Assembly: GCA_017938645.1 (NCBI GenBank)
Contig: JAGBBE010000003.1
Location: 1-18,149 of the forward strand
DNA from: Clostridia bacterium
Lineage (GTDB): Bacteria; Bacillota_A; Clostridia; Christensenellales; Aristaeellaceae
DNA: 18,149 bases
Direction of reading: 5' to 3'
Shown: positions 7,893-13,505 of the stretch, piece by piece
How positions within the stretch are numbered: the first letter of the stretch is position 1
How the letters are laid out: every line of letters starts with the position of its first letter
Translations under genes and position numbers: made by a program
The notes under the pieces: model-generated
The model's database searches: none
Told to the model about the DNA's origin: nothing
Seen by the model: only the letters and a program-made list of their open reading frames with translations

Positions 7893-8252
7893 ATGAACCG
7901 ATTGGGTAAATTTCTGCGTAAGCTTCGTATCGAACAAGGGGAGGTCCTCTTTGATATGGCTCAAAAACTGGGGGTTTCATCTGCGTTTCTATCTGCCGTT
8001 GAAAATGATAAACGCAGTGCACCTGCCTCTTGGATTGATGTGCTTGCCAAAGAATATCAGCTTTGTGATGCTCAGTTGACCGAACTTTCCGAGGCGATTG
8101 GCGACTCGGTCAAACAAATCCGTATGGATGTAGGCAACATGAGCAGCAGCAAGAGAAATTGCGCCTTAGCATTTGCACGACACTTTGATGATTTCAGCGA
8201 TGATGAGATCGAACGGCTCATGTCCATCCTGAAGAAAAGGAGGTCCGAATGA
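7893..8252 (+). CDS. XRE-family HTH regulator (ImmR-like)
   Basis: 119-aa protein with an N-terminal Cro/C1 helix-turn-helix (about 3-62): LGKFLRKLRIEQGEVLFDMAQKLGVSSAFLSAVENDKRS is the classical pattern. The C-terminal part is helical and charged, ending DDEIERLMSILKKRRSE, and could mediate dimerisation or contact with the protease. The start at 7893 follows AAAGGAGG with a 7-nt spacer. Its stop overlaps the next start (ATGA), so translation is coupled to the ImmA-like gene. By analogy with ImmR-ImmA of ICEBs1, it probably represses genes of the island until it is cleaved. The promoter immediately upstream suggests autoregulation. The target sites are not known. Confidence 0.88.
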   Translation: MNRLGKFLRKLRIEQGEVLFDMAQKLGVSSAFLSAVENDKRSAPASWIDVLAKEYQLCDAQLTELSEAIGDSVKQIRMDVGNMSSSKRNCALAFARHFDDFSDDEIERLMSILKKRRSE

Positions 8253-8779
8253 CCAAATCAAGATACAAGGCAGAGTCTTTGTCACGCAAACAGATCCGCA
8301 TGTATGCCAAAAGTATTCGTGCGACACTCGGTTTAACCGACTGCACAAGGATTGACATCGTTCGTTTGGCAGAAATTATTTTCCCAGAGCTCTTCGCTAA
8401 GGATGGGTTCTCATTTGAAATCTTGACGCGGGAAGAGATGGGAAGCGACCATGGTCTGACAGACCCGTCTACTGGCCGCGTGATGATTCGCGAGGACGTG
8501 TACGATCAGGCTTGTCAAGGCATGGGACGCGATAGGCTCACAATTGCGCACGAGCTTGGACATTTTCTGCTTCATGACGGCGTAACTTTAGGATTGGCTC
8601 GTGCGGGTGAAAACGAGAACATTCCTCCCTACCGCGATCCTGAATGGCAGGCTTCAGCGTTTGCTGGAGAATTTTTGATGGATGCTGATATCATTCGCAA
8701 TATGACAGTTCCTGAAATCGCCGAGAGGTGTGGGGTTTCTGTAGAAGCAGCAGCTTATCAGAAATCAAAAACAAAATAA
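8249..8779 (+). CDS. ImmA/IrrE-family metallopeptidase
   Basis: 176-aa protein with the zinc motif H101-E-L-G-H105 inside LTIAHELGHFLLH, and a downstream EWQASAFAGEFLM helix in which E132 is the likely third ligand. The tail CGVSVEAAAYQ matches the usual end of this family. ImmA/IrrE proteases cleave a cognate XRE repressor after a stress or cell-cell signal. The coupled gene upstream (ATGA overlap) is the natural substrate. Length is normal and the catalytic residues are intact. A hairpin (8780-8803) directly follows the stop. Confidence 0.9.
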   Translation: MTKSRYKAESLSRKQIRMYAKSIRATLGLTDCTRIDIVRLAEIIFPELFAKDGFSFEILTREEMGSDHGLTDPSTGRVMIREDVYDQACQGMGRDRLTIAHELGHFLLHDGVTLGLARAGENENIPPYRDPEWQASAFAGEFLMDADIIRNMTVPEIAERCGVSVEAAAYQKSKTK

Positions 8780-8803
8780 GCCAGTCCATTTCTATGGACT
8801 GGC
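8780..8803 (+). terminator. Hairpin after the ImmA-like gene
   Basis: Perfect 10-bp stem GCCAGTCCAT / ATGGACTGGC with a TTCT loop directly after the stop codon. No U-run follows, so termination may be partial and the next small gene may be read from the same transcript. Confidence 0.5.
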
Positions 8804-8928
8804 CTCCTGATGCGGGTAACCGCACGCCGACAAAGTGGTCAGCTACAACAGGATCTCAACACTTCTATTGTACACCTAATCGGCGGAAAATCAAGAGGCA
8901 TCTTCCTACAGAAAGGAGGTGCCAATCC

Positions 8929-9102
8929 ATGGAAAATACCTATAAAGAATCGGGTATGCGAGAAGTATTTTGCCGCTTTATCCGCCGCAATGGTCGAATC
9001 ATCTACCCCAAGAATGCGCGTTATTTCCACTTTTGGGTTCGCGATGATAGACCCAAAGAATCCGAGTTCGAGCAGCTGACGCTGTTTGATATGGAGGATT
9101 AA
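8929..9102 (+). CDS. Small basic protein of unknown function (57 aa)
   Basis: The start at 8929 is supported by a strong GAAAGGAGG site 8 nt upstream; the longer frame to the left is not. The protein has a basic, aromatic core (VFCRFIRRNGRIIYPKNARYFHFWVR) and an acidic tail ending TLFDMED. It has no membrane segment and no Cys pair. Short proteins with an RNGRIIYPKNA-like segment occur, to my recollection, on mobile elements of Clostridia, but I cannot name a family. The gene follows the XRE-ImmA pair by 150 bp and ends at a strong terminator, so it may be the last gene of that transcript. Confidence 0.6.
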   Translation: MENTYKESGMREVFCRFIRRNGRIIYPKNARYFHFWVRDDRPKESEFEQLTLFDMED

Positions 9103-9110
9103 TAGCTTTT

Positions 9111-9138
9111 ATGGCGTGTGCTGACCACGCCATTTTTT
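9111..9138 (+). terminator. Intrinsic terminator
   Basis: ATGGCGTG / CACGCCAT stem of 8 bp with a 7-nt loop, followed by a run of T, 8 nt after the stop of the 57-aa gene. It separates that gene from the convergent WYL gene. Confidence 0.85.
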
Positions 9139-9147
9139 ATTGCCTAA

Positions 9148-10251
9148 TCAATACATCTCCCTCACTTTATCCAAATACCCCTTAAACTTTGCCACCACAT
9201 CTTCCGGCCCCAGTATCTTTGCACGCTTTCCAAATCCCAGTACCCATCCAAAGAACTGATCGCTCACTTCCACATTTGCTGTAACAGAGAAATGCCGTTC
9301 GTCGCACATACAGTACTGTGCGCCCTTTGTGCCAAAGCGCTCAACTGCCGTATCCAGAAGCGGCGGTATAAATCGGATGGTAACCAGACTCGAACTGCCG
9401 CTGTACATGCCAAAAACGCGCTGCGTATAGTCAGCCATGTTGATCTCTCGAAACTCTTCTTCACGATCACGGGGAACGCCAGTGCGCCGTACATTCCGCA
9501 TGCGATCCACGCGATAGGTGCGCAGCTTCTTATACCTGTCATCATAAGCCAACATATAGTAGTTGCCGTCGCTGATCAGCAGAGCATAGGGGCTCGCGGA
9601 ATAATCCTCACCCTTGCGGCGTTCCACTTCCTGATTTACGTCATCAATTACATGCTTTAGATACTTGAACTTGATTTTCTCCGGTTCATGTTTCTGTCCA
9701 CCAAGTTTTCGGCTCATGGCGTCGTTAATGATTGAGATGCTGTTGAAGACACCTTTATTGCTTGTCTTGACGCGGTCAACCAGAAAGACATTATGCTTGA
9801 TTCGTTCGGCCTGATCCGCACTTGTCAGATCACATACCACATTCACCAGTCGCTTGGCCTGACCTTCGGTGACAAACTTGGCAGCATAAATACACTCAGC
9901 AAGCATCCGTATATCGTTGGGATCATAGTGCCTTTGACGCACATAGAAGCCCTTCTGTTTCGGATCATAGATGATCGTTTTTCGTTCGTTGTCCGGATCA
10001 TCCTGCAGCATTTCTTCCGCTTCCTGAATGGTGCAGCCTTCTTCTACCATCAAAGCCATCGCATTGATTTCTTCAATGTCTTTGTAGATAGAGCGACGTT
10101 CCGCCTGAATTCCACAGTCATTTTGCAGATAATCAACGATGTCTTTGGCAGGAGCAACATGATTTTCATCTGTGTACTTCATCAGATATTGAAGCACGGC
10201 ATAAGGTTTGAGTTTGCGGTATGTAGGTTCTTTTTCTGCTTTTGTAGTCAT
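9148..10251 (-). CDS. WYL-domain transcriptional regulator
   Basis: 367-aa protein. The N-terminal winged-helix region (about 10-65) reads YAVLQYLMKYTDENHVAPAKDIVDYL and ERRSIYKDIEEINAM, the DeoR-like pattern seen in WYL proteins. The WYL domain covers about 190-290, with SPYALLISDGNYYMLAYDDRYKKLRTYRVDRM, in which the conserved Tyr and the Y-RVDRM strand fit ligand- or nucleic-acid-binding WYL folds. A WCX-like C-terminal part follows (QRVFGMYSG...GWVLGFGKRAKILGPEDVV). Such regulators often control mobile-element or defence genes. The start at 10251 has GGAGG 8 nt upstream and overlaps the stop of a 30-aa ORF (ATGA), which implies translational coupling. It is the last gene of a three-ORF operon. 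Confidence 0.88.
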   Translation of the reverse strand: MTTKAEKEPTYRKLKPYAVLQYLMKYTDENHVAPAKDIVDYLQNDCGIQAERRSIYKDIEEINAMALMVEEGCTIQEAEEMLQDDPDNERKTIIYDPKQKGFYVRQRHYDPNDIRMLAECIYAAKFVTEGQAKRLVNVVCDLTSADQAERIKHNVFLVDRVKTSNKGVFNSISIINDAMSRKLGGQKHEPEKIKFKYLKHVIDDVNQEVERRKGEDYSASPYALLISDGNYYMLAYDDRYKKLRTYRVDRMRNVRRTGVPRDREEEFREINMADYTQRVFGMYSGSSSLVTIRFIPPLLDTAVERFGTKGAQYCMCDERHFSVTANVEVSDQFFGWVLGFGKRAKILGPEDVVAKFKGYLDKVREMY

Positions 10252-10340
10252 ATGGATGCCTCCAATATGATTGGTATAATAAGTATAGCACACTTGGTAA
10301 TGGTACGGTTGGTGTGGTTGATCAGCAGCTTGTTCTTCAT
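10248..10340 (-). CDS. 30-aa ORF coupled to the WYL gene
   Basis: A short frame starting with ATG at 10340, 5-6 nt after TAAGGAGGA, encodes KNKLLINHTNRTITK followed by a hydrophobic stretch (CAILIIPIILEASI). Its TGA overlaps the ATG of the WYL gene by four bases. The first 16 residues resemble the start of the 163-aa protein just upstream (ITLNHKNGTIELTK), so it could be the remnant of a second gene of that family. It could also work as a leader peptide that sets translation of the regulator. There is no direct evidence that the peptide itself has a role. Confidence 0.5.
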   Translation of the reverse strand: MKNKLLINHTNRTITKCAILIIPIILEASI

Positions 10341-10360
10341 AAGATTGTCCTCCTTATCAA

Positions 10361-10852
10361 TCAGGCGATTTTGGCAAGCAGTGCAGTGCGACGGGCCTGG
10401 CGGTCAGCCGCCTTCTTGGCTTCACGGGCAGCTTCCTTCTTCTTCTGGATGTTCGCAACCATCGTTTCGCGGTTGCTCTGGAAATTGGCGACTTCGGGGA
10501 ACTGCTCCAGGAACCAGGAACGAATGGTCATGTAGGATTCGGACTCAACGCCCAGACCTTCATACTCTTCAGCAGTACCGCGAAGCTCTTTGTATGCCTT
10601 CATAATGGTCGCCTGCTCATTGTCGTGCTTTTCAATGTACACTTCCATATATTCGAAGTTCAAACCCTTGAGCATATCCCTCTTGCCGGATCCAGCCTTG
10701 GAGGACGCGGTTACGATCTGGTAGGTGGGGTAATCGCGGCGAACCTGCTGCAGCTGATTGTAGGCTTCAGAGCCATACTTGGAGGAAGCGTTGGAGAAGG
10801 ACTTGGTCAGTTCGATGGTGCCGTTCTTGTGATTCAGAGTGATGTTAGTCAT
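10361..10852 (-). CDS. Mobile-element protein of unknown function (163 aa)
   Basis: Soluble 163-aa protein without signal or membrane segments. It begins with NITLNHKNGTIELTKSFSNAS, continues with YNQLQQVRRDYPTYQIV and FEYMEVYIEKHD, contains MTIRSWFLEQFPEVANF, and ends in a strongly basic Ala/Lys/Arg-rich helix (KKKEAAREAKKAADRQARR) suited to nucleic-acid binding. I recall similar proteins, with the same DYPTY and YEYMExYI segments, on integrative elements of Clostridia, but know no function. The ATG at 10852 is preceded by a modest GATGAGGGA site; the frame upstream lacks one. The 30-aa ORF and the WYL gene follow within 20 nt, so this is the first gene of the operon. Confidence 0.75.
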   Translation of the reverse strand: MTNITLNHKNGTIELTKSFSNASSKYGSEAYNQLQQVRRDYPTYQIVTASSKAGSGKRDMLKGLNFEYMEVYIEKHDNEQATIMKAYKELRGTAEEYEGLGVESESYMTIRSWFLEQFPEVANFQSNRETMVANIQKKKEAAREAKKAADRQARRTALLAKIA

Positions 10853-11196
10853 TTGGATTCCCTCATCTTTCCGAGCTCTTGGCTCTGTCGTTTTATTTCC
10901 GAAGGGCTTGTGTCCTTCGTTGTGGCTATATAGTATCATGCTGATTTTCAGAACCAGTCATCAAAACGTGACACCACTTTTTTCTGCGTTTTTCTTTTAA
11001 TTCTTTTGTTCCTCTATGAAAATGCGTTTGAAAGTTGCTTCATAGATGAGTCAATCCTGAACCAGTCCCGCTAAGAAATGAAGTCAAAGTGGAGTCAAAG
11101 ATGATTCCATCCGAGTACCATCCTGCCAACAAGGAATTTATTAGCTTTTAGCGAATTACATAAAAGCAGATACTAAGCCGAAAGGAGGATGTTTCC
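10853..11196. promoter_or_regulatory. Divergent promoter region between the WYL operon and the HipA-like gene
   Basis: 344 bp without a gene. The left part, the minus-strand leader, contains a short CGAAGG/CCTTCG hairpin (about 10901-10919). TACTATATA around 10928 on the minus strand is a possible -10. On the plus-strand side AGTCAAAG occurs twice (11082-11089 and 11093-11100), 11 bp apart, that is, on one face of the helix, and GAGTCAAT occurs at 11049. These repeats may be operators. GATACT near 11169 is the best -10 candidate for the HipA-like gene, but its -35 is poor. Confidence 0.45.
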
Positions 11197-12297
11197 ATGC
11201 GTACTGTTTATGAGATCATGCATAAGGATCGCCGCGTTGCTTCTATTGATACGTCTGGCCGCGCGCGTGTTTACTATTCCTCCTTTATGCCTTATGATCT
11301 GTGGCTTGAGAATGGCGAGGACGTCGACACACTCATCCAGAACATCACCAACTTCCATCACTGGTGCGCCTCACGTGTGCTCACGCTGGACAGACAGCAT
11401 GCCAAGGCCATCCTCAACAGCGCTGGCCTTACGCAGGCGACCACTGACAAAGCCCGTGCGGAGATCGCTCTTACCTATCGCTGTCTTTCTCTGACGGATG
11501 TTTTCTGGGTGAGGCAGAAGGGTGATCATGTCCGTTTCAGTGAAGTCAACCTGTATGAGAATCATCTGGACAAAACTTTTGTGGACATTGCCCTGCGTGG
11601 CAGACAATATACGGTTGAGAACCAGTACCTGGCGCGCGATCTGTCCACCAACGGTTTGTATCCGAAGGCATGGCGCAGAAAGGGACATGGATTTGAACTG
11701 CTCAAGGACGGCGACAGCAATGCTGTTGACCGTGAACTGCTCGCCAGCCAGATCTGCCGTTGCTTCGATGTCGATCAGGTCATATATGAAGAATCCACCT
11801 TTGACGGCGAACGCGTGACAGTCAGCGAAAACTTCACGTCTCAGGATTACAGTATCGCCGATATGCAGGCGCTTGAGATTCGTCTGCTGAACCGAGAGAG
11901 TGACGTGCGCAAGTATGTTCTGCGTCTCGACCGCAAGAACTACTACATGATGAACATCATCGACTATTTGGTAGGCAATACAGATCGTCATTGGGGCAAC
12001 TGGGGCGTGCTGGTGGATAATGCTACCAACACACCGCGCCGTCTGCACGATCTGATGGACTTCAACCAGTCCTTCAATGCGTATGACACGATTGAGGGAG
12101 CCAACTGTCTGACGACTTTTGGCGTGAAGATGACGCAGAAGGAAGCGGCGCTGCAGGCTGTGAAGGCGGTTGGATTGAATCAGATTTGTCCTGTCGATTC
12201 AAAGGTGTTTGAACGCTTGCCGCAGTATGAAGCGATGTTCAAGTCTCGATTGGCTCTGTTGGCGATGGCTAACGACAGTACTATAAGGAGAATTTGA
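11197..12297 (+). CDS. HipA-like Ser/Thr kinase
   Basis: 366-aa protein whose C-terminal half has the HipA/PI3-4-kinase-like active site: DYLVGNTDRHWGNWGVLVD (256-274) with catalytic D263 and N268, then LHDLMDFNQSF (283-293) with the metal-binding D288. The N-terminal half lacks an obvious HipA N-terminal subdomain but has KGDHVRFSEVNLYE and a Lys/Gly-rich segment (RRKGHGFELLKDGD) that could hold the nucleotide. Classical HipA toxins phosphorylate a tRNA synthetase and are held by HipB. No HipB-type HTH is adjacent here, so either the partner is the small Cys-rich protein downstream or this is a kinase of other purpose. A strong AAAGGAGG site precedes the ATG. The stop overlaps the start of the next gene by one base. 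Confidence 0.8.
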   Translation: MRTVYEIMHKDRRVASIDTSGRARVYYSSFMPYDLWLENGEDVDTLIQNITNFHHWCASRVLTLDRQHAKAILNSAGLTQATTDKARAEIALTYRCLSLTDVFWVRQKGDHVRFSEVNLYENHLDKTFVDIALRGRQYTVENQYLARDLSTNGLYPKAWRRKGHGFELLKDGDSNAVDRELLASQICRCFDVDQVIYEESTFDGERVTVSENFTSQDYSIADMQALEIRLLNRESDVRKYVLRLDRKNYYMMNIIDYLVGNTDRHWGNWGVLVDNATNTPRRLHDLMDFNQSFNAYDTIEGANCLTTFGVKMTQKEAALQAVKAVGLNQICPVDSKVFERLPQYEAMFKSRLALLAMANDSTIRRI

Positions 12298-12533
12298 TGA
12301 AGCTTAAGAAGGTTTTTTCGGAAATGTCTAGTGCCTATGGCATGGGTACAACCCAAGGAGAAACTGTGATTGAAAAATTCCTTTGTCCGTGTGGAAAGGG
12401 GCATGTTGTCACAGAACAGGATACCCACACAGGCTTTAAAAATTTTTGTGCGTGGTTTGAGTGTGAAGAGTGCGCACAGCATTATGAGATTAAAAATAAC
12501 AATAGCCGCCAGTGGACTATTGTCGAAAAGTAA
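12297..12533 (+). CDS. Small Cys-rich (zinc-ribbon-like) protein
   Basis: 78-aa protein with CPCGKGH (C30, C32) and FCAWFECEECAQHY (C51, C56, C59), a C-x-C plus C-x2-C set that could bind one zinc ion in a ribbon fold. It ends in a charged strand (SRQWTIVEK). The ATG at 12297 follows AAGGAG by 6 nt and shares one base with the stop of the HipA-like kinase gene, so the two are co-translated. A perfect terminator follows 14 nt after the stop. This tight pairing suggests a partner of the kinase (antitoxin, adaptor or substrate), but that is inference from context. Confidence 0.7.
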   Translation: MKLKKVFSEMSSAYGMGTTQGETVIEKFLCPCGKGHVVTEQDTHTGFKNFCAWFECEECAQHYEIKNNNSRQWTIVEK

Positions 12534-12547
12534 ACAGGCGACTAGTC

Positions 12548-12584
12548 AAAGACCAGTCCTGCTGTACGCAGGACTGGTCTTTTT
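12548..12584 (+). terminator. Strong intrinsic terminator of the kinase operon
   Basis: A perfect 15-bp stem (AAAGACCAGTCCTGC / GCAGGACTGGTCTTT) with a TGTAC loop ends in a run of T. Confidence 0.92.
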
Positions 12585-12603
12585 GCTTATTGACTGCGAC
12601 ACA

Positions 12604-12633
12604 ATTGATAGTCTTTTTCAAAAACTTATCAAT
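12604..12633. repeat. AT-rich inverted repeat near the right end of the island
   Basis: ATTGATA (12604-12610) and TATCAAT (12627-12633) flank an inner T5-C-A5 palindrome. TGTAAAC occurs twice just downstream (12644-12650 and 12660-12666, 16 bp apart). Such sites near an element end could be arm sites for integrase or excisionase; this is inference. Confidence 0.4.
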
Positions 12634-12669
12634 CCCATTATTTTGTAAACCAAAACCCCTGTAAACACG

Positions 12670-12678
12670 TGCTATACT
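12670..12678 (+). promoter_or_regulatory. Extended -10 promoter pointing at the spo0A fragment
   Basis: TGCTATACT is a perfect extended -10 match, 80 bp before the spo0A fragment. No clear -35 is present. It may be an outward promoter of the island's right end. Confidence 0.45.
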
Positions 12679-12734
12679 ATTCAACGGAAGCAAGCCAACA
12701 AACACCAGAGTTGAAATGCAATAAACATCTCCCC

Positions 12735-12757
12735 AAGGAGGCGCGCAGCGCCGCCTT
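12735..12757. repeat. GC-rich imperfect hairpin at the spo0A fragment junction
   Basis: AAGG-A-GGCGC / GCGCC-G-CCTT form a 9-bp stem with a single A-G mismatch and a GCA loop. Its last base adjoins the first base of similarity to spo0A (12758). A hairpin of the same design sits at the tRNA fragment junction (13348-13368). Confidence 0.75.
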
Positions 12758-12938
12758 GAGCGCCAGCAAGGTGGAGCGCGCGATCCGTCATGCCATTGAG
12801 GTGGCGTGGAACAGAGGCCGGGTGGATACGCTCAATCGGGCATTCGGGTGCAGGGTGTGCACGCCAGAGGATAAGCCTACGAATGGGGAGTTTATCGCGA
12901 TGCTGGCGGATAAGCTGAGCTTGGAAAGAAGTGCGTGA
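12758..12938 (+). pseudogene. Displaced 3' end of a second spo0A (59 codons plus stop)
   Basis: The plus strand encodes residues 199-257 of Spo0A ([12 protein letters not shown] ... LSLERSA) with one amino-acid change, Glu to Asp, relative to the full gene at 5652-6425. Of 59 codons I count 19 that differ, 18 of them silently. There is no receiver domain and no credible start; the open frame upstream is unrelated. The fragment therefore descends from a gene that was under selection as protein, not from a recent local copy. It is most simply the original chromosomal 3' end, pushed 6.5 kb away when the island integrated. A hairpin (12939-12960) similar to the one behind spo0A follows. Confidence 0.85.
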
Positions 12939-13112
12939 AAACCTTGTGAAATAAGGGTTTGAGCGATTTTTGCTTATAGCAAAATAGCAATCAATGTCCT
13001 CTTGGTAGGCAAGAGAGCGATAAAGGAAAAACACCAATAGCGACCAATACCGAGCATTTATTGCGCTTTCACAGTGTCAAGAAAACACAGGTGAAAATGT
13101 GCAAATGGAAAG

Positions 13113-13298
13113 GTGTTGGTCGTTTTGAATTTACAGAGGATGATTGCCATGTTTATGGACTACCGCCGTAGTAAGCAGTTACGACCGAAGACGATGGGTT
13201 CCTATGAACAGACGCTCAAATTGTTCTCGCGTTGGCTCAAGGAGAAGTACGATATTGAGAATGCAGAAGAAGTCAAAGAAACAGAGGATAACTACGGT
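13113..13298 (+). pseudogene. Truncated integrase (N-terminal remnant)
   Basis: The frame reads IAMFMDYRRSKQLRPKTMGS and YEQTLKLFSRWLKEK, clearly homologous to residues 7-42 of the integrase at 6622-7617 and lying at nearly the same distance (about 175 bp) behind a spo0A end. Similarity is lost after about 60 codons, and the catalytic domain is missing. The open frame continues to 13562 only by running through the tRNA remnant, so the 149-aa product is not a real protein family. It is the remnant of a related, older element at the same target. Confidence 0.8.
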
Positions 13299-13347
13299 AT
13301 AAACCTTAGCTGTATTTCACGTTTTTTGTTGTGTAATAAGCCTTCCC

Positions 13348-13368
13348 GAAGCAGGCGCAGCCCGCTTC
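13348..13368. repeat. GC-rich imperfect hairpin at the tRNA fragment junction
   Basis: GAAGC-A-GGC / GCC-C-GCTTC form an 8-bp stem with one A-C mismatch and a GCA loop. It ends within the first bases of the tRNA-Met anticodon loop. The design matches the hairpin at 12735-12757. Confidence 0.7.
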
Positions 13369-13410
13369 ATACCCGGAGTGTCATTGGTTCGAATCCGATC
13401 GCCGCTACCA
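13366..13410 (+). tRNA. tRNA-Met 3' half (att-site remnant)
   Basis: From the anticodon loop TTCATAC (CAT at 13368-13370) the sequence runs through the 3' anticodon strand, a variable loop, a good T-arm (ATTGG-TTCGAAT-CCGAT) and the acceptor 3' strand CGCCGCT with A and encoded CCA, as in elongator tRNA-Met of Firmicutes. The 5' half is missing: the 33 nt upstream form another hairpin and do not pair with the acceptor. A break exactly at the anticodon loop is typical of tRNA-targeting tyrosine integrases. It is not a working tRNA. Confidence 0.8.
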
Positions 13411-13412
13411 CT

Positions 13413-13449
13413 AAGAACACCTTAAAAAATCAAGGTGTTCTTCTTTTTT
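13413..13449 (+). terminator. Terminator behind the tRNA-Met remnant
   Basis: AAGAACACCTT / AAGGTGTTCTT form an 11-bp stem with an 8-nt loop, followed by CTTTTTT. It starts 3 nt after the CCA end, as expected for the native terminator of the tRNA gene, which suggests that DNA to the right is the original flank. Confidence 0.88.
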
Positions 13450-13505
13450 ATCCGGAAAGCGGGATGGAGGAATATGCCACCCATACACTTGAAATAGTGT
13501 TTTTC

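Noticed and set aside
9793..10605. 270-aa plus-strand open frame
   Set aside because: Antisense to the WYL gene and the 163-aa gene, no family resemblance and no ribosome site.
12669..12938. 89-aa frame that could be a stand-alone Spo0A DNA-binding protein
   Set aside because: The first 30 codons are unrelated to Spo0A and cross the junction hairpin; the homologous part has no good start, and half of the DNA-binding domain is missing.
13334..13410. Complete tRNA-Met
   Set aside because: No 5' acceptor strand pairs with CGCCGCT, the anticodon stem has two mismatches, and the D-arm is replaced by a hairpin.
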